From RGIG1681 sp045650505 (GTDB taxonomy: Bacteria > Bacillota > Clostridia > Christensenellales > UBA1242), in NCBI GenBank assembly GCA_045650505.1, contig JAZRRE010000018.1, positions 1 to 55,926 of the forward strand: a stretch of DNA of 55,926 nucleotides, written 5' to 3'. Positions 7,049-14,815 of the stretch are shown piece after piece. The notes under the pieces are model-generated. The model worked only from the letters and a program-made list of their open reading frames with translations, did no database searches and had not been told where the DNA came from. Made by a program: the position numbers and the translations under genes. How positions within the stretch are numbered: the first letter of the stretch is position 1; every line of letters starts with the position of its first letter.

Positions 7049-7822
7049 TTAATCCTTTTCTAAAATATCCATAATGTGCGAACTTGCACCTAAAAGTTCA
7101 GGTCTTGATGAAATTGAAAGTTGATATTTTTTGTAATATTCAAAATCCTCTTCCGTCATCTTGTTGATAACCGGACGAATATAATCAGTTGCACCATCAA
7201 CTCCCACAATTTTAACACGATTCATTTTCGCATCATCTTTAAGTTTATTGATTTCTTCAAGACGCACATAACTATATAAATCTTCTGTGTTTGTCACCGT
7301 GTTGAAATTTTCATCAATCTTGCCTTCTTTAAGACACTTTTGCAAATTGCCTTCTTTGAACGCATAGGTAATCATTGCATACTCATTTGTTAAATACATA
7401 ATGAGAAGTTTGCCGCCTTTTCGAAGTACACGTTTTGCTTCTAAAATTGCTTTAAGTTTGTCTTCGTGACTAAATAAATGATAAGTTGGACCAAACAAAA
7501 GTGCAATATCAAAACTTTCATCTTTAAACTTTTTAAGGTTAAGAGCATCGCCTTGCTTTGCAATAACCTTGTCGCTCTTCATTTTGATTTGACTGACATT
7601 TTTATTCACAAGTTCAACTGCAACTGCCCTGTGCCCCGCGTTTGCAAGTTCAACCGAATATCTTCCTGTTCCTGCACCAATATCAATAATATCAAGCCCA
7701 CTTCTTCCTGCAATCATTTCATTGATGTAATGATTAGCAACAAAAAACTCAACTTGACCGTGCCTTGAAAGCAATCTTTTATCTTCATTAAATTTATTAT
7801 AATATTTTTCTAGTTCATTCAT
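7049..7822 (-). CDS. class I SAM-dependent methyltransferase
   Basis: A 257-residue protein with the Rossmann SAM-binding motif DIIDIGAGTGRYSVELA (about residues 43-59), the acidic end of strand 2 in AVAVELV, GDAL, and the motif IV-like FDIALLFGPTYHL. The second half (EEINKLKDDAK onwards) is a substrate cap found in many unassigned methyltransferases. The start MNELEKYY at 7822 is chosen because a consensus promoter puts the transcript start one base before this ATG; there is no ribosome site, so the mRNA looks leaderless. The SGNH-like gene follows in the same operon. The substrate is unknown. Confidence 0.85.
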   Translation of the reverse strand: MNELEKYYNKFNEDKRLLSRHGQVEFFVANHYINEMIAGRSGLDIIDIGAGTGRYSVELANAGHRAVAVELVNKNVSQIKMKSDKVIAKQGDALNLKKFKDESFDIALLFGPTYHLFSHEDKLKAILEAKRVLRKGGKLLIMYLTNEYAMITYAFKEGNLQKCLKEGKIDENFNTVTNTEDLYSYVRLEEINKLKDDAKMNRVKIVGVDGATDYIRPVINKMTEEDFEYYKKYQLSISSRPELLGASSHIMDILEKD

Positions 7823-7829
7823 AATCACG

Positions 7830-7858
7830 ATTATATCACTAATACAAAAAAATGTAAA
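7830..7858 (-). promoter_or_regulatory. promoter giving a leaderless methyltransferase transcript
   Basis: TTTACA, 17 bases, then TGA-TATAAT on the minus strand. The -10 ends seven bases before ATG 7822, so the RNA should begin at about 7823. Confidence 0.7.
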
Positions 7859-7872
7859 TCTTTAATTTGCAC

Positions 7873-7897
7873 CAAAAAAAGACAGGTTTCCCTGTCT
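7873..7897 (-). terminator. terminator of the DUF1835-like gene
   Basis: AGACAGG and CCTGTCT form a stem followed on the minus strand by seven T. It insulates the downstream methyltransferase promoter. Confidence 0.8.
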
Positions 7898-7903
7898 ATA
7901 ATT

Positions 7904-8671
7904 TTATCCGCGTTCCATAAATGTTCTGCTTGAAAGTCTGTAAGAATAATCAAAAAACATATCTTTTTCAGTAACTGCTCCCACTCTTTCAATTTCACCA
8001 GCACGAAGCAAAAGCCAAAGTCTAATCACAATTTGGTCGAAAGACACCGCAATCCTTCCAAACTTTGCAAATATTTCACTGATAATCTGCATACACTTTT
8101 TAGGCCTTTCACTAACCACCGCGTAAATATATTTATCAAAATGGTCATCACTCACAGACACAAGTTCATCGTTCACAATTGCTCTAAACATTTTATCTGA
8201 ATCTCTTTGAACTTTTTTAAGTTCAAATTTAACAGCATCTTCAAAAGGTTTGTCAAGCACTCTTTTTCTATGAGTGAACTCATAAACCGCTTCTGGTCTT
8301 TCGCAATATAAATTAAAATCAAAACTGATGTATGTTTTGTTTTTAAATCTTTCAAAACATTTCAAAAAATAAGCAAAGTTTAAATATTGCCTAACATCAT
8401 TAAAGTCAACCCAAAAACAAATTTCTTCATCAGCTGGAATATGCTTTATTTTGAAATAAGTTCTCTCAAGTTCAGCCTTGAATTTTAAATAAGCATTTTT
8501 TCCTGCAAGCACATCATAAAAAATCTCATTTGCTTTAGAGTTTTCAGGTGTTTCAATATTTCCAATTTCAAGAGGAAGAAATAACATTAAAATGTTATCT
8601 TCATCAAGATTTTGCGGACGCCTTTTTCGAAGACTTGCAACCAGCCCACCATTAAAAGTTACATAAATCAT
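7904..8671 (-). CDS. DUF1835/DUF3658-like protein
   Basis: A 255-residue soluble protein. The N-terminal half has a beta-strand opening (MIYVTFNGGLVASLRK) and, after about residue 80, EICFWVDFNDVRQYLN, like the W.g.na.eq segment of DUF1835. The C-terminal part SFDQIVIRLWLLLRAGEIER (about 215-235) matches the sD.fl..Rl..Li..G.le pattern typical of DUF3658. The molecular role of these domains is not established. The ribosome site is AGAGG. It is upstream of the methyltransferase gene but separated by a terminator. Confidence 0.55.
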   Translation of the reverse strand: MIYVTFNGGLVASLRKRRPQNLDEDNILMLFLPLEIGNIETPENSKANEIFYDVLAGKNAYLKFKAELERTYFKIKHIPADEEICFWVDFNDVRQYLNFAYFLKCFERFKNKTYISFDFNLYCERPEAVYEFTHRKRVLDKPFEDAVKFELKKVQRDSDKMFRAIVNDELVSVSDDHFDKYIYAVVSERPKKCMQIISEIFAKFGRIAVSFDQIVIRLWLLLRAGEIERVGAVTEKDMFFDYSYRLSSRTFMERG

Positions 8672-8751
8672 ATTTAACCTCTAACAATAATCTACATTAA
8701 AATAATAACACAAAATAATAATGTATAGCAAATAAAAACAACCTTAAGCGA

Positions 8752-8780
8752 TTGCAATTTAATTTTTGATATGCTATACT
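8752..8780 (+). promoter_or_regulatory. tRNA-Arg promoter
   Basis: TTGCAA, 17 bases, then TATACT with TG before the -10. The start would be near 8787, leaving a 16-base 5' leader before the tRNA. Confidence 0.75.
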
Positions 8781-8802
8781 ACACTTGTTTTTAAACGCAA
8801 AT

Positions 8803-8877
8803 GTTCCCATAGGTAAAGGGATATACCGTCAACCTCCTAAGTTGAAATTACAGGTTCGAGTCCTGTTGGGAACACCA
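8803..8877 (+). tRNA. tRNA-Arg (anticodon CCU)
   Basis: The full cloverleaf folds by eye: acceptor GTTCCCA/TGGGAAC, D-stem GGTA/TACC, anticodon stem TCAAC/GTTGA with loop CTCCTAA (anticodon CCT, reading AGG), and T-arm ACAGG-TTCGAGT-CCTGT. The CCA end is encoded. It has its own promoter and terminator and stands alone. Such tRNA genes are common integration targets, but no integrated element or att repeat is seen here. Confidence 0.95.
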
Positions 8878-8892
8878 AATAAAAACGATAAA

Positions 8893-8917
8893 AGAGCCTA
8901 GTTTAGGCTCTTTTTTT
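8893..8917 (+). terminator. tRNA terminator
   Basis: AGAGCCTA and TAGGCTCT with a three-base loop, followed by seven T. Confidence 0.9.
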
Positions 8918-9044
8918 GTGTGATTATAAAAAATTTCTTATAGTCCGTATAAATAGTTGGTATTGCAAGTTAGTCTTGATTCTTTGCTAAAATCGGCAAG
9001 CCTGATGTAAACTTATACATAGTTTATATTAGGAGAAATTTTTT

Positions 9045-10883
9045 GTGGAAGTCGAAGTAGAAAAATATAACAGTTTAATGAACAACTTTTTTAAATCGCC
9101 AAAACAAGCTGTTAGTGAAATTATAAATCTTCAGGCAATTTTAAATCTGCCAAAAGGAACGGAACACTTTTTGAGTGACCTGCACGGCGAGGCAGACACT
9201 TTTATTCATATTTTAAAGAACGCCTCTGGTGTAATCAGGCTCAAACTTGAATCGGTTTTTAAAAATTATATGACAGCAGCAGAAATTCAAGACCTGCTCA
9301 CTCTCATCTATTACCCAGAAGAAAGCCTTAAACTTATTTCAAGAACCGAAAAAGATATGAACGGTTGGTATAAAAAGACACTTCTCCATTTGATTCGTGT
9401 ACTTCGTGAAATTTCAAGCAAATACACAAGAAGCAAAGTTAGAAAAGCACTCCCTCAAGACTATGCTTACATTATGGACGAGCTTATCAATATGTCAGAC
9501 AATGCCAGCAAAGAAAGTTATTACGAAAACATTATGTCGAGCATAATCGAACTTGGTGAGGGCGACAATTTTGTTGTTGCTCTTTGTGAGGTTATTCAAA
9601 GGCTTGCAATCGACCACCTTCACATTGTCGGCGACATTTTCGACAGAGGCAGTGGCGCTGATATTATTATGGACAGGCTTATGTCTTATCACTCACTTGA
9701 CATTCAATGGGGCAACCACGATGTTTTGTGGATTGGTGCATACCTTGGAAACACCGCCTGCATTGCAAATGTCATTCGAATCAACTGTGCATATAAAAAT
9801 CTTGGCGTACTCGAGAGTGCTTATGGAATCAACCTTCGTGCCCTTGAAACTTTTGCAATCAAACATTATAAAGATGACCCTTGCACAAACTTTGAAATAA
9901 AAGATTTTGAAAACAACAACAATCCTTTTGATGATGAGCCTCTCCTTTCTAAAATGCATAAGGCAATCACAATTTTGCAGTTTAAACTTGAAAATAAAAT
10001 CATTCGCCGTCACCCTGAATGGAATATGGATGACCGAATTTTGCTCAAAGATGATGAACTTACTGAAGAAGAACTTTCTCTTGTTGCAATTTTAAAACAA
10101 GAGTTTATGCAAAGCAAACGCCTTAAAGACCACATCAACTTTTTGGTTCGACAAGGCAGTATGTATCTTGTTTATAACAATAATTTGCTTATGCACAGTT
10201 GCGTGCCTTGTGACAAAAAAGGCAATTTCACTGAAATTCAAATTGGTGACAAACTTTATTCCGGCAAAGAACTTTATGACAAGTGCAACAGAGTTGTTTT
10301 GTCGGCATATAACAACCGCGATAAATATTCAACTGATTTTATGTGGTTTTTGTGGTGTGGAAAAAACTCCCCTCTCTTTGGCAGAGATGTTATGCGAACT
10401 TATGAAACTTATATGACTGCAAAGAAAATCAAAGAGAACAAAAACCCATACTATGACCTTGTTCAAGAAGAAGAATTTTGCAATAAAATTCTTGCAGAGT
10501 TTGGAGCAGTTGGGCCATATGCACACATAATCAACGGACATATGCCTGTTCGTGTTAAAGATGGTGAAAGCCCAATTTCTGCAAACGGAAAACACATTAT
10601 TATTGATGGTGGGCTTTCAAAGGCATATCACAAACGCACCGGAATTGGTGGATACACTTTAATGGCAAACTCACACGGGCTTTATCTCACCACCCACGCA
10701 CCATTCTGCAAAACAAGTGAGGCAATCAAACGAAAACTTGACCTTAAATCTGATACCACTGAAGTTCAACTTTATAAAAAACGAATGATGGTTAAAGACA
10801 CCGACAACGGAAAATCACTTCAAGACCAAATTGATGTTTTGAAACTCTTTCTCAAAAACTATCATCAAATGAACATAAAATAA
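9045..10883 (+). CDS. fbp: fructose-1,6-bisphosphatase, class III
   Basis: A 612-residue gluconeogenic enzyme that removes the 1-phosphate of fructose 1,6-bisphosphate. It carries the metallophosphoesterase signatures of the Firmicutes class III enzyme: FLSDLHGEAD near residue 42, GDIFDRGSGAD near 197, GNHDVLWIGAYLGN near 223, NGHMPVRVKDG near 503 and IIDGGLSKAYHKRTGIGGYT near 521. The start is GTG 9045 after TAGGAGA. It is somewhat shorter than the Bacillus enzyme. It stands alone between tRNA-Arg and a convergent gene. A promoter was not identified with confidence in 8921-9044. Confidence 0.95.
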   Translation: MEVEVEKYNSLMNNFFKSPKQAVSEIINLQAILNLPKGTEHFLSDLHGEADTFIHILKNASGVIRLKLESVFKNYMTAAEIQDLLTLIYYPEESLKLISRTEKDMNGWYKKTLLHLIRVLREISSKYTRSKVRKALPQDYAYIMDELINMSDNASKESYYENIMSSIIELGEGDNFVVALCEVIQRLAIDHLHIVGDIFDRGSGADIIMDRLMSYHSLDIQWGNHDVLWIGAYLGNTACIANVIRINCAYKNLGVLESAYGINLRALETFAIKHYKDDPCTNFEIKDFENNNNPFDDEPLLSKMHKAITILQFKLENKIIRRHPEWNMDDRILLKDDELTEEELSLVAILKQEFMQSKRLKDHINFLVRQGSMYLVYNNNLLMHSCVPCDKKGNFTEIQIGDKLYSGKELYDKCNRVVLSAYNNRDKYSTDFMWFLWCGKNSPLFGRDVMRTYETYMTAKKIKENKNPYYDLVQEEEFCNKILAEFGAVGPYAHIINGHMPVRVKDGESPISANGKHIIIDGGLSKAYHKRTGIGGYTLMANSHGLYLTTHAPFCKTSEAIKRKLDLKSDTTEVQLYKKRMMVKDTDNGKSLQDQIDVLKLFLKNYHQMNIK

Positions 10884-10912
10884 AAAGACAGCAATAATTT
10901 GCTGCCTTTTTT
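10882..10912. terminator. bidirectional terminator after fbp
   Basis: AAAAAG-A-CAGCAA and TTGCTG-C-CTTTTTT form a stem with one mismatch; it also serves the convergent gene at 10911-11426. Confidence 0.8.
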
Positions 10913-11426
10913 ATTTCTTAAAAATTTCTAAAAGTTTGTCTGATAAATATTCACCTTCAAAAAGTTCAATTTTAAAGGCGGGTCTGGTGTCAGTCACACT
11001 TGCTTCATAAAAAGTGTCAATTGGGTCAATCATTGACCTGATGAAGTTTTCTTGATTTCCCCTATTTCTCATTCTCTCTTCAATTTCTTTAATGCAAGAC
11101 TTTGAATGATAAACCAAACAATAAGGAATGTTGTTTGCATAAATCATTTCCACAATTTGTGGGTTTGGAGCAAAAAGCAAAATCTTGTCAGTTTCTTTCA
11201 AATACTTCATAATTTGCTGTTTGATATATTCTGTTGAGTCTTCACGAAGTGCCTTTCCGCGATTGCCCTTAAGCCTTTCCATTTCTTCTCTTGAGCGGTC
11301 TTCAAAGCCATATTTATAACGCGCCTTCATATCATCAAAATCAACAAACCTGTCATCAATATCGCAAAGGTAAGACTTGCCAACCGCTGGCACGCACACA
11401 AAAATTCTAATATCTTTTAATTCCAT
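10911..11426 (-). CDS. P-loop NTPase/kinase-like protein of unknown substrate
   Basis: A 171-residue protein beginning MELKDIRIFVCVPAVGKSYL. The P-loop VPAVGKS has the GKS core, but the first residue of the Walker A pattern is Cys instead of Gly or Ala. A helical lid-like region with several Arg (about residues 40-65) and RMRNRGNQENF near 125 suggest a small nucleotide-kinase fold. The start is fixed by a perfect promoter (TTGACA, 17 bases, TATAAT) whose start point is the A of ATG 11426, so the mRNA is predicted leaderless. It is convergent with fbp. A phage-like nucleotide kinase is one possible origin. Confidence 0.6.
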   Translation of the reverse strand: MELKDIRIFVCVPAVGKSYLCDIDDRFVDFDDMKARYKYGFEDRSREEMERLKGNRGKALREDSTEYIKQQIMKYLKETDKILLFAPNPQIVEMIYANNIPYCLVYHSKSCIKEIEERMRNRGNQENFIRSMIDPIDTFYEASVTDTRPAFKIELFEGEYLSDKLLEIFKK

Positions 11427-11432
11427 AATCAA

Positions 11433-11461
11433 ATTATAGCACTAGCGAAAGCACTTGTCAA
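11433..11461 (-). promoter_or_regulatory. consensus promoter, leaderless start
   Basis: TTGACA (11461-11456) and TATAAT (11438-11433) are separated by exactly 17 bases with TGC before the -10. Seven bases from the end of the -10 is the A of ATG 11426. Confidence 0.85.
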
Positions 11462-11578
11462 AACCAGCCCACACATTTTATAATAATAGAATAAATTTAA
11501 ACCACTTTGGCAACAATATAATTAATGCTAACAAAATTATTTATGTTTTTTATTCTTTTAACTAACGGAGGTTTTTAT

Positions 11579-11989
11579 ATGCCACAAAATTCAATAACCA
11601 ATTATTTTTCAAAGGCTTCAGCAATAACTATTATCGAAAACGGAACAAAAACTTCTTATCTTAAAGGCGATGACAAGTTTGAAGAAATTTTATCATCACT
11701 TTCAAAAATCACAAGTGGTGCTCACGATATGCCGGCTTATGGTGTGAGTCTTGACAAAGACACAAAAAAAGCAATTGAATCAGGGCTTTGGCTTGAACTT
11801 GAATTTAAAGCCCCTGAAACTTTTAACGAACTTCAATTTGAATCACTTTTATTTGAAGTGAATGAAAGTTATCAAGGTTTCAACTTGATTCGCAAAAACA
11901 ACAACACTTATGATGGCAGATGTTTTTATTTAAACCTTAAAGGCAATATGAAACACCTCTATGCCACACTCAAAAACATTTCAAAATAA
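11579..11989 (+). CDS. conserved small cytosolic protein, unknown function
   Basis: A 136-residue protein starting MPQNSITNYFSKASAITI after a GGAGG site; an in-frame extension to 11525 lacks a ribosome site. It has no signal peptide, membrane helix or cysteine pair. The middle is acidic and the C-terminal half (FNLIRKNNNTYDGRCFYLNL) looks beta-rich. I do not recognise the family. It ends in its own terminator. Confidence 0.7.
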   Translation: MPQNSITNYFSKASAITIIENGTKTSYLKGDDKFEEILSSLSKITSGAHDMPAYGVSLDKDTKKAIESGLWLELEFKAPETFNELQFESLLFEVNESYQGFNLIRKNNNTYDGRCFYLNLKGNMKHLYATLKNISK

Positions 11990-12002
11990 AAACACTAAAA
12001 AG

Positions 12003-12026
12003 ACGAATTTTGAAAATTCGTTTTTT
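12003..12026 (+). terminator. intrinsic terminator
   Basis: ACGAATTTT and AAAATTCGT form a stem followed by a T6 run. Confidence 0.8.
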
Positions 12027-12053
12027 ATTTTGTCAAAAAACCAAGTCTATTGT

Positions 12054-12082
12054 TTGCCAACAAAGAGATATTTGACTATAAT
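12054..12082 (+). promoter_or_regulatory. promoter of the tandem MFS genes
   Basis: TTGCCA, 17 bases, TATAAT; the start is expected near 12089, 24 bases before ATG 12113. Confidence 0.7.
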
Positions 12083-12112
12083 ATAATATTGATAAAGCAA
12101 AGGAAATTTTTT

Positions 12113-13414
12113 ATGGCAAAGACAAAACTTGATAGAAATCAAAACTCACTTTTAATCGTGCATATGATAAGAATGGTGCTTGAACTTTTCACCAGCACTT
12201 TCTTAACTTCACACATCATTTCACTTGACCCTGACAATATTTTTGGCACAGGTCTTTTTAATGTTGCAATTTTATTTATTTCTCAATATGTTGCATATAT
12301 CATTGTTTACACAATAAACAGTTATTTTGTTGATAAAAGCAATCGTGTAACCTTTTTAAGGGTTGGCATTTTCGTTAATGCCTGCTTCCTTATTGCAATC
12401 GTGCTTTGGGGCGAAGTTATTTCTAATTGGATTGTTTTTGCTGGTGCAATTTGTGGTATTTCAAATGCGTTCTATTATTCAAGTTTCAATGTTATGAAAA
12501 ACGAAGTTGTTCACAGAAACACTCTCAAACATTTCACAATTTTAACCACCATTATCACAAACATTATAAATGTTATTGTGCCAACAGTTTTAGGTCTTCT
12601 TATCGACATTTCTTCATATTCAACCATTTCAATTTATGTTGTCATCATCATTGTTGCACAATTTATCATTTCATTCTTCATTCGTTATGACAAGCCAAAA
12701 GGCTCAAAACTTGAAATGATGAAATTCTTTAGATATTTAAAAGATAACCCAGAAGATAGAAAGAAAATTAAATACACTTATTACAACGCACTTCTTGCAG
12801 GCATTAAAACCACTTATAAAATTGTAATCATCATTCTCACAATTTTTGCATTCAAAACCAACTTAAGTCTTGGTTTGCTTTCTTCAATATTCTCTGTTAT
12901 CACAATCGCACTTTTGGTGCTTTATAGAAAATTTGAAGACAACCCAAAAACTAAAAAACTTTTAATTTATTTAACTGTTGGAACTCTTCCACTTATCACC
13001 TGCTTGCTCTTTATGTTTTACACAAACAAGGCGACATTCATCATTTTAAACTGTTTCTTAACAATCGCAATTTATTTCTCTGATTATTATGGTGATGCTG
13101 AAAGAGATGCAATTATCAAAAACTTAAACAAACACGAATTTATTGCTGAACACAATTTATTCCACGACACAATAAAATATATTGTCAGCATTTTGGTTTA
13201 TGTTGCATTTATCATTGTTGCAACATTTGAAAGCATTGATGTGTTTAAAGTTGTGCTTCTCGTTATGATTGCAATTTGTCCTTTCAAATTCTATATGATG
13301 TATAAACAAAGAGTTGTTAGAAAACAATTTGAAAAAGAACTCAAAGAACAAAGACAAGCAGAACGCCTTGCTCAAAAAGAAGCACAAACAGCCGCTGCCC
13401 AAGAAACAAAATAA
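12113..13414 (+). CDS. MFS-type multi-pass transporter (first of tandem pair)
   Basis: A 433-residue integral membrane protein with about 12 hydrophobic helices and the short basic loop YFVDKSNRVTFLRVGIF after the second or third helix, as in the major facilitator superfamily. The start MAKTKLDRNQNS at 12113 follows AAAGGAA; the longer frame runs into the promoter. A conserved AERDAIIKNLNKHEFIAEHN motif occurs in the second half. The C-terminal tail is charged and Gln/Ala-rich. It is followed after 17 bases by a clear paralogue. Substrate unknown. Confidence 0.8.
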   Translation: MAKTKLDRNQNSLLIVHMIRMVLELFTSTFLTSHIISLDPDNIFGTGLFNVAILFISQYVAYIIVYTINSYFVDKSNRVTFLRVGIFVNACFLIAIVLWGEVISNWIVFAGAICGISNAFYYSSFNVMKNEVVHRNTLKHFTILTTIITNIINVIVPTVLGLLIDISSYSTISIYVVIIIVAQFIISFFIRYDKPKGSKLEMMKFFRYLKDNPEDRKKIKYTYYNALLAGIKTTYKIVIIILTIFAFKTNLSLGLLSSIFSVITIALLVLYRKFEDNPKTKKLLIYLTVGTLPLITCLLFMFYTNKATFIILNCFLTIAIYFSDYYGDAERDAIIKNLNKHEFIAEHNLFHDTIKYIVSILVYVAFIIVATFESIDVFKVVLLVMIAICPFKFYMMYKQRVVRKQFEKELKEQRQAERLAQKEAQTAAAQETK

Positions 13415-13431
13415 ACTTTTTTAGGTGATTT

Positions 13432-14730
13432 ATGGGAAATTTAAATCGAAATCAAAAAACTTTGATAGCAGTTCACTTAATTCGAATGATACTTGAGCTG
13501 TTCACAAACACATTCTTAACTTCGCACATATTATCATTTAGTGCAGACAATGTGCTTGGCACAGGGCTCTTAAATGTTGGATTATTCTTCGTTGCAGAAT
13601 TTGCTGTTTATGCAATACTTTATTACATTGTTTGCTTTTATGTTGACCGAAGCAATCGAATTGGCTTTTTAAGAATTGGAATATTCGTCAATTTGTGCCT
13701 TTTGGTTCTTCTTGTGTTCTTTGGTGAACAACTTGCAAGTTGGGTAATTTTAGCCGGCATTATTGTTGGCATTTCTGACGCATTCTATTATCCAAGTTAC
13801 CTTGTTATGAAAAACGAGTTCACCAGCAGAAAAACTGTTAATGATTACAACATTTCAAGCACAATCTTAACAAACATTTCAAAAGTTATTGTTCCAACTC
13901 TTTTAGGTTTCCTTATTGATGTTTCATCTTATTCAAACATTGCAATTTACGTTATTATCATTTCCCTTCTTCAGTTTGGGCTTTCATTTATCATCAAAAC
14001 CAAACGCCCAGAAAACTCAATGTTTGAACTAAAACCATTCTTTAAATTTTTGAAAGACAACAAAGATGTTCGAAACAAAATTAAATACACTTATTTTAAT
14101 GCATTTTTAGTTGGTGCAAAAAGCACATATAAAATTATTGTTATCGTGCTCACCATTTACACCTTTAAAACAAACTTAAGTTTAGGCTTGTTCACATCAG
14201 CCTTTTCAATTCTAACTATTTTACTTTTAATGTTGTTTAAAAAGTTAGACAATAAACAAACTTCAAACAAACTTTGGTTCTATCTTTTGATTGGAATCTT
14301 ACCTGTTATCTCTTGCGTAATCTTGGTTGCAAAAATGACAAAAGTAACCCTTATCATTTATAACTTCTTCTTAACTGTTGCAACATATTTTAGTGAATAT
14401 TTTGGAAGCAGTGAAAGAGATGCCATAATAAAACATATCGGCAAATATGAATATATTGCAGAACATCAATTCTTGATTGAAACAATTCAAAATGTCAGCC
14501 GAATAATCGCCTATGGCGTGCTTGCAGTTGTTGGCCTTATTGGAAACATCACTGTATTTAAAGTTCTTCTCATCGTTTTAATTCTCTCTAACCCAATTAA
14601 ATATCTTGTTATGTATAAACAGAGAAAAATTAGAATCGAATACGAAATGGCAGCAGCCACAAAACAGCAAACTGAAGTTATTGCAGAAACCAAAACACCA
14701 ATTAAAGAACCAACTTTAATTACTAAATAA
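13432..14730 (+). CDS. MFS-type multi-pass transporter (second of tandem pair)
   Basis: A 432-residue paralogue of the preceding gene: NRNQKTLIAVHLIRMILELF corresponds to NRNQNSLLIVHMIRMVLELF, and SERDAIIKHIGKYEYIAEHQ to AERDAIIKNLNKHEFIAEHN. About 12 helices and the same loop (YVDRSNRIGFLRIGIFVN) are present. The ribosome site is AGGTG. The two genes form one operon and arose by tandem duplication; they may transport different substrates or form a heteromer. Substrate unknown. Confidence 0.8.
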   Translation: MGNLNRNQKTLIAVHLIRMILELFTNTFLTSHILSFSADNVLGTGLLNVGLFFVAEFAVYAILYYIVCFYVDRSNRIGFLRIGIFVNLCLLVLLVFFGEQLASWVILAGIIVGISDAFYYPSYLVMKNEFTSRKTVNDYNISSTILTNISKVIVPTLLGFLIDVSSYSNIAIYVIIISLLQFGLSFIIKTKRPENSMFELKPFFKFLKDNKDVRNKIKYTYFNAFLVGAKSTYKIIVIVLTIYTFKTNLSLGLFTSAFSILTILLLMLFKKLDNKQTSNKLWFYLLIGILPVISCVILVAKMTKVTLIIYNFFLTVATYFSEYFGSSERDAIIKHIGKYEYIAEHQFLIETIQNVSRIIAYGVLAVVGLIGNITVFKVLLIVLILSNPIKYLVMYKQRKIRIEYEMAAATKQQTEVIAETKTPIKEPTLITK

Positions 14731-14780
14731 AAAAACGCAAAAATAACAAAAAATAAGCAAATAATCGATAAAAAATAAAA

Positions 14781-14807
14781 AAACACCATAAATTATGGTG
14801 TTTTTTT
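14781..14807. terminator. bidirectional terminator
   Basis: AAACACCATAA and TTATGGTGTTT with T and A tracts on the two sides, between convergent genes. Confidence 0.85.
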
Positions 14808-14815
14808 ATGCTCTG

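Noticed and set aside
8803..9044. Integrated element in tRNA-Arg
   Set aside because: The tRNA is intact with its own terminator, fbp follows directly, and no integrase or repeated 3' end is seen nearby; the serine recombinase at 1089 is more than 6 kb away.
9553..10013. Overlapping open frames inside fbp
   Set aside because: They lie in other frames of a well-supported gene, lack ribosome sites and have no recognisable domains.
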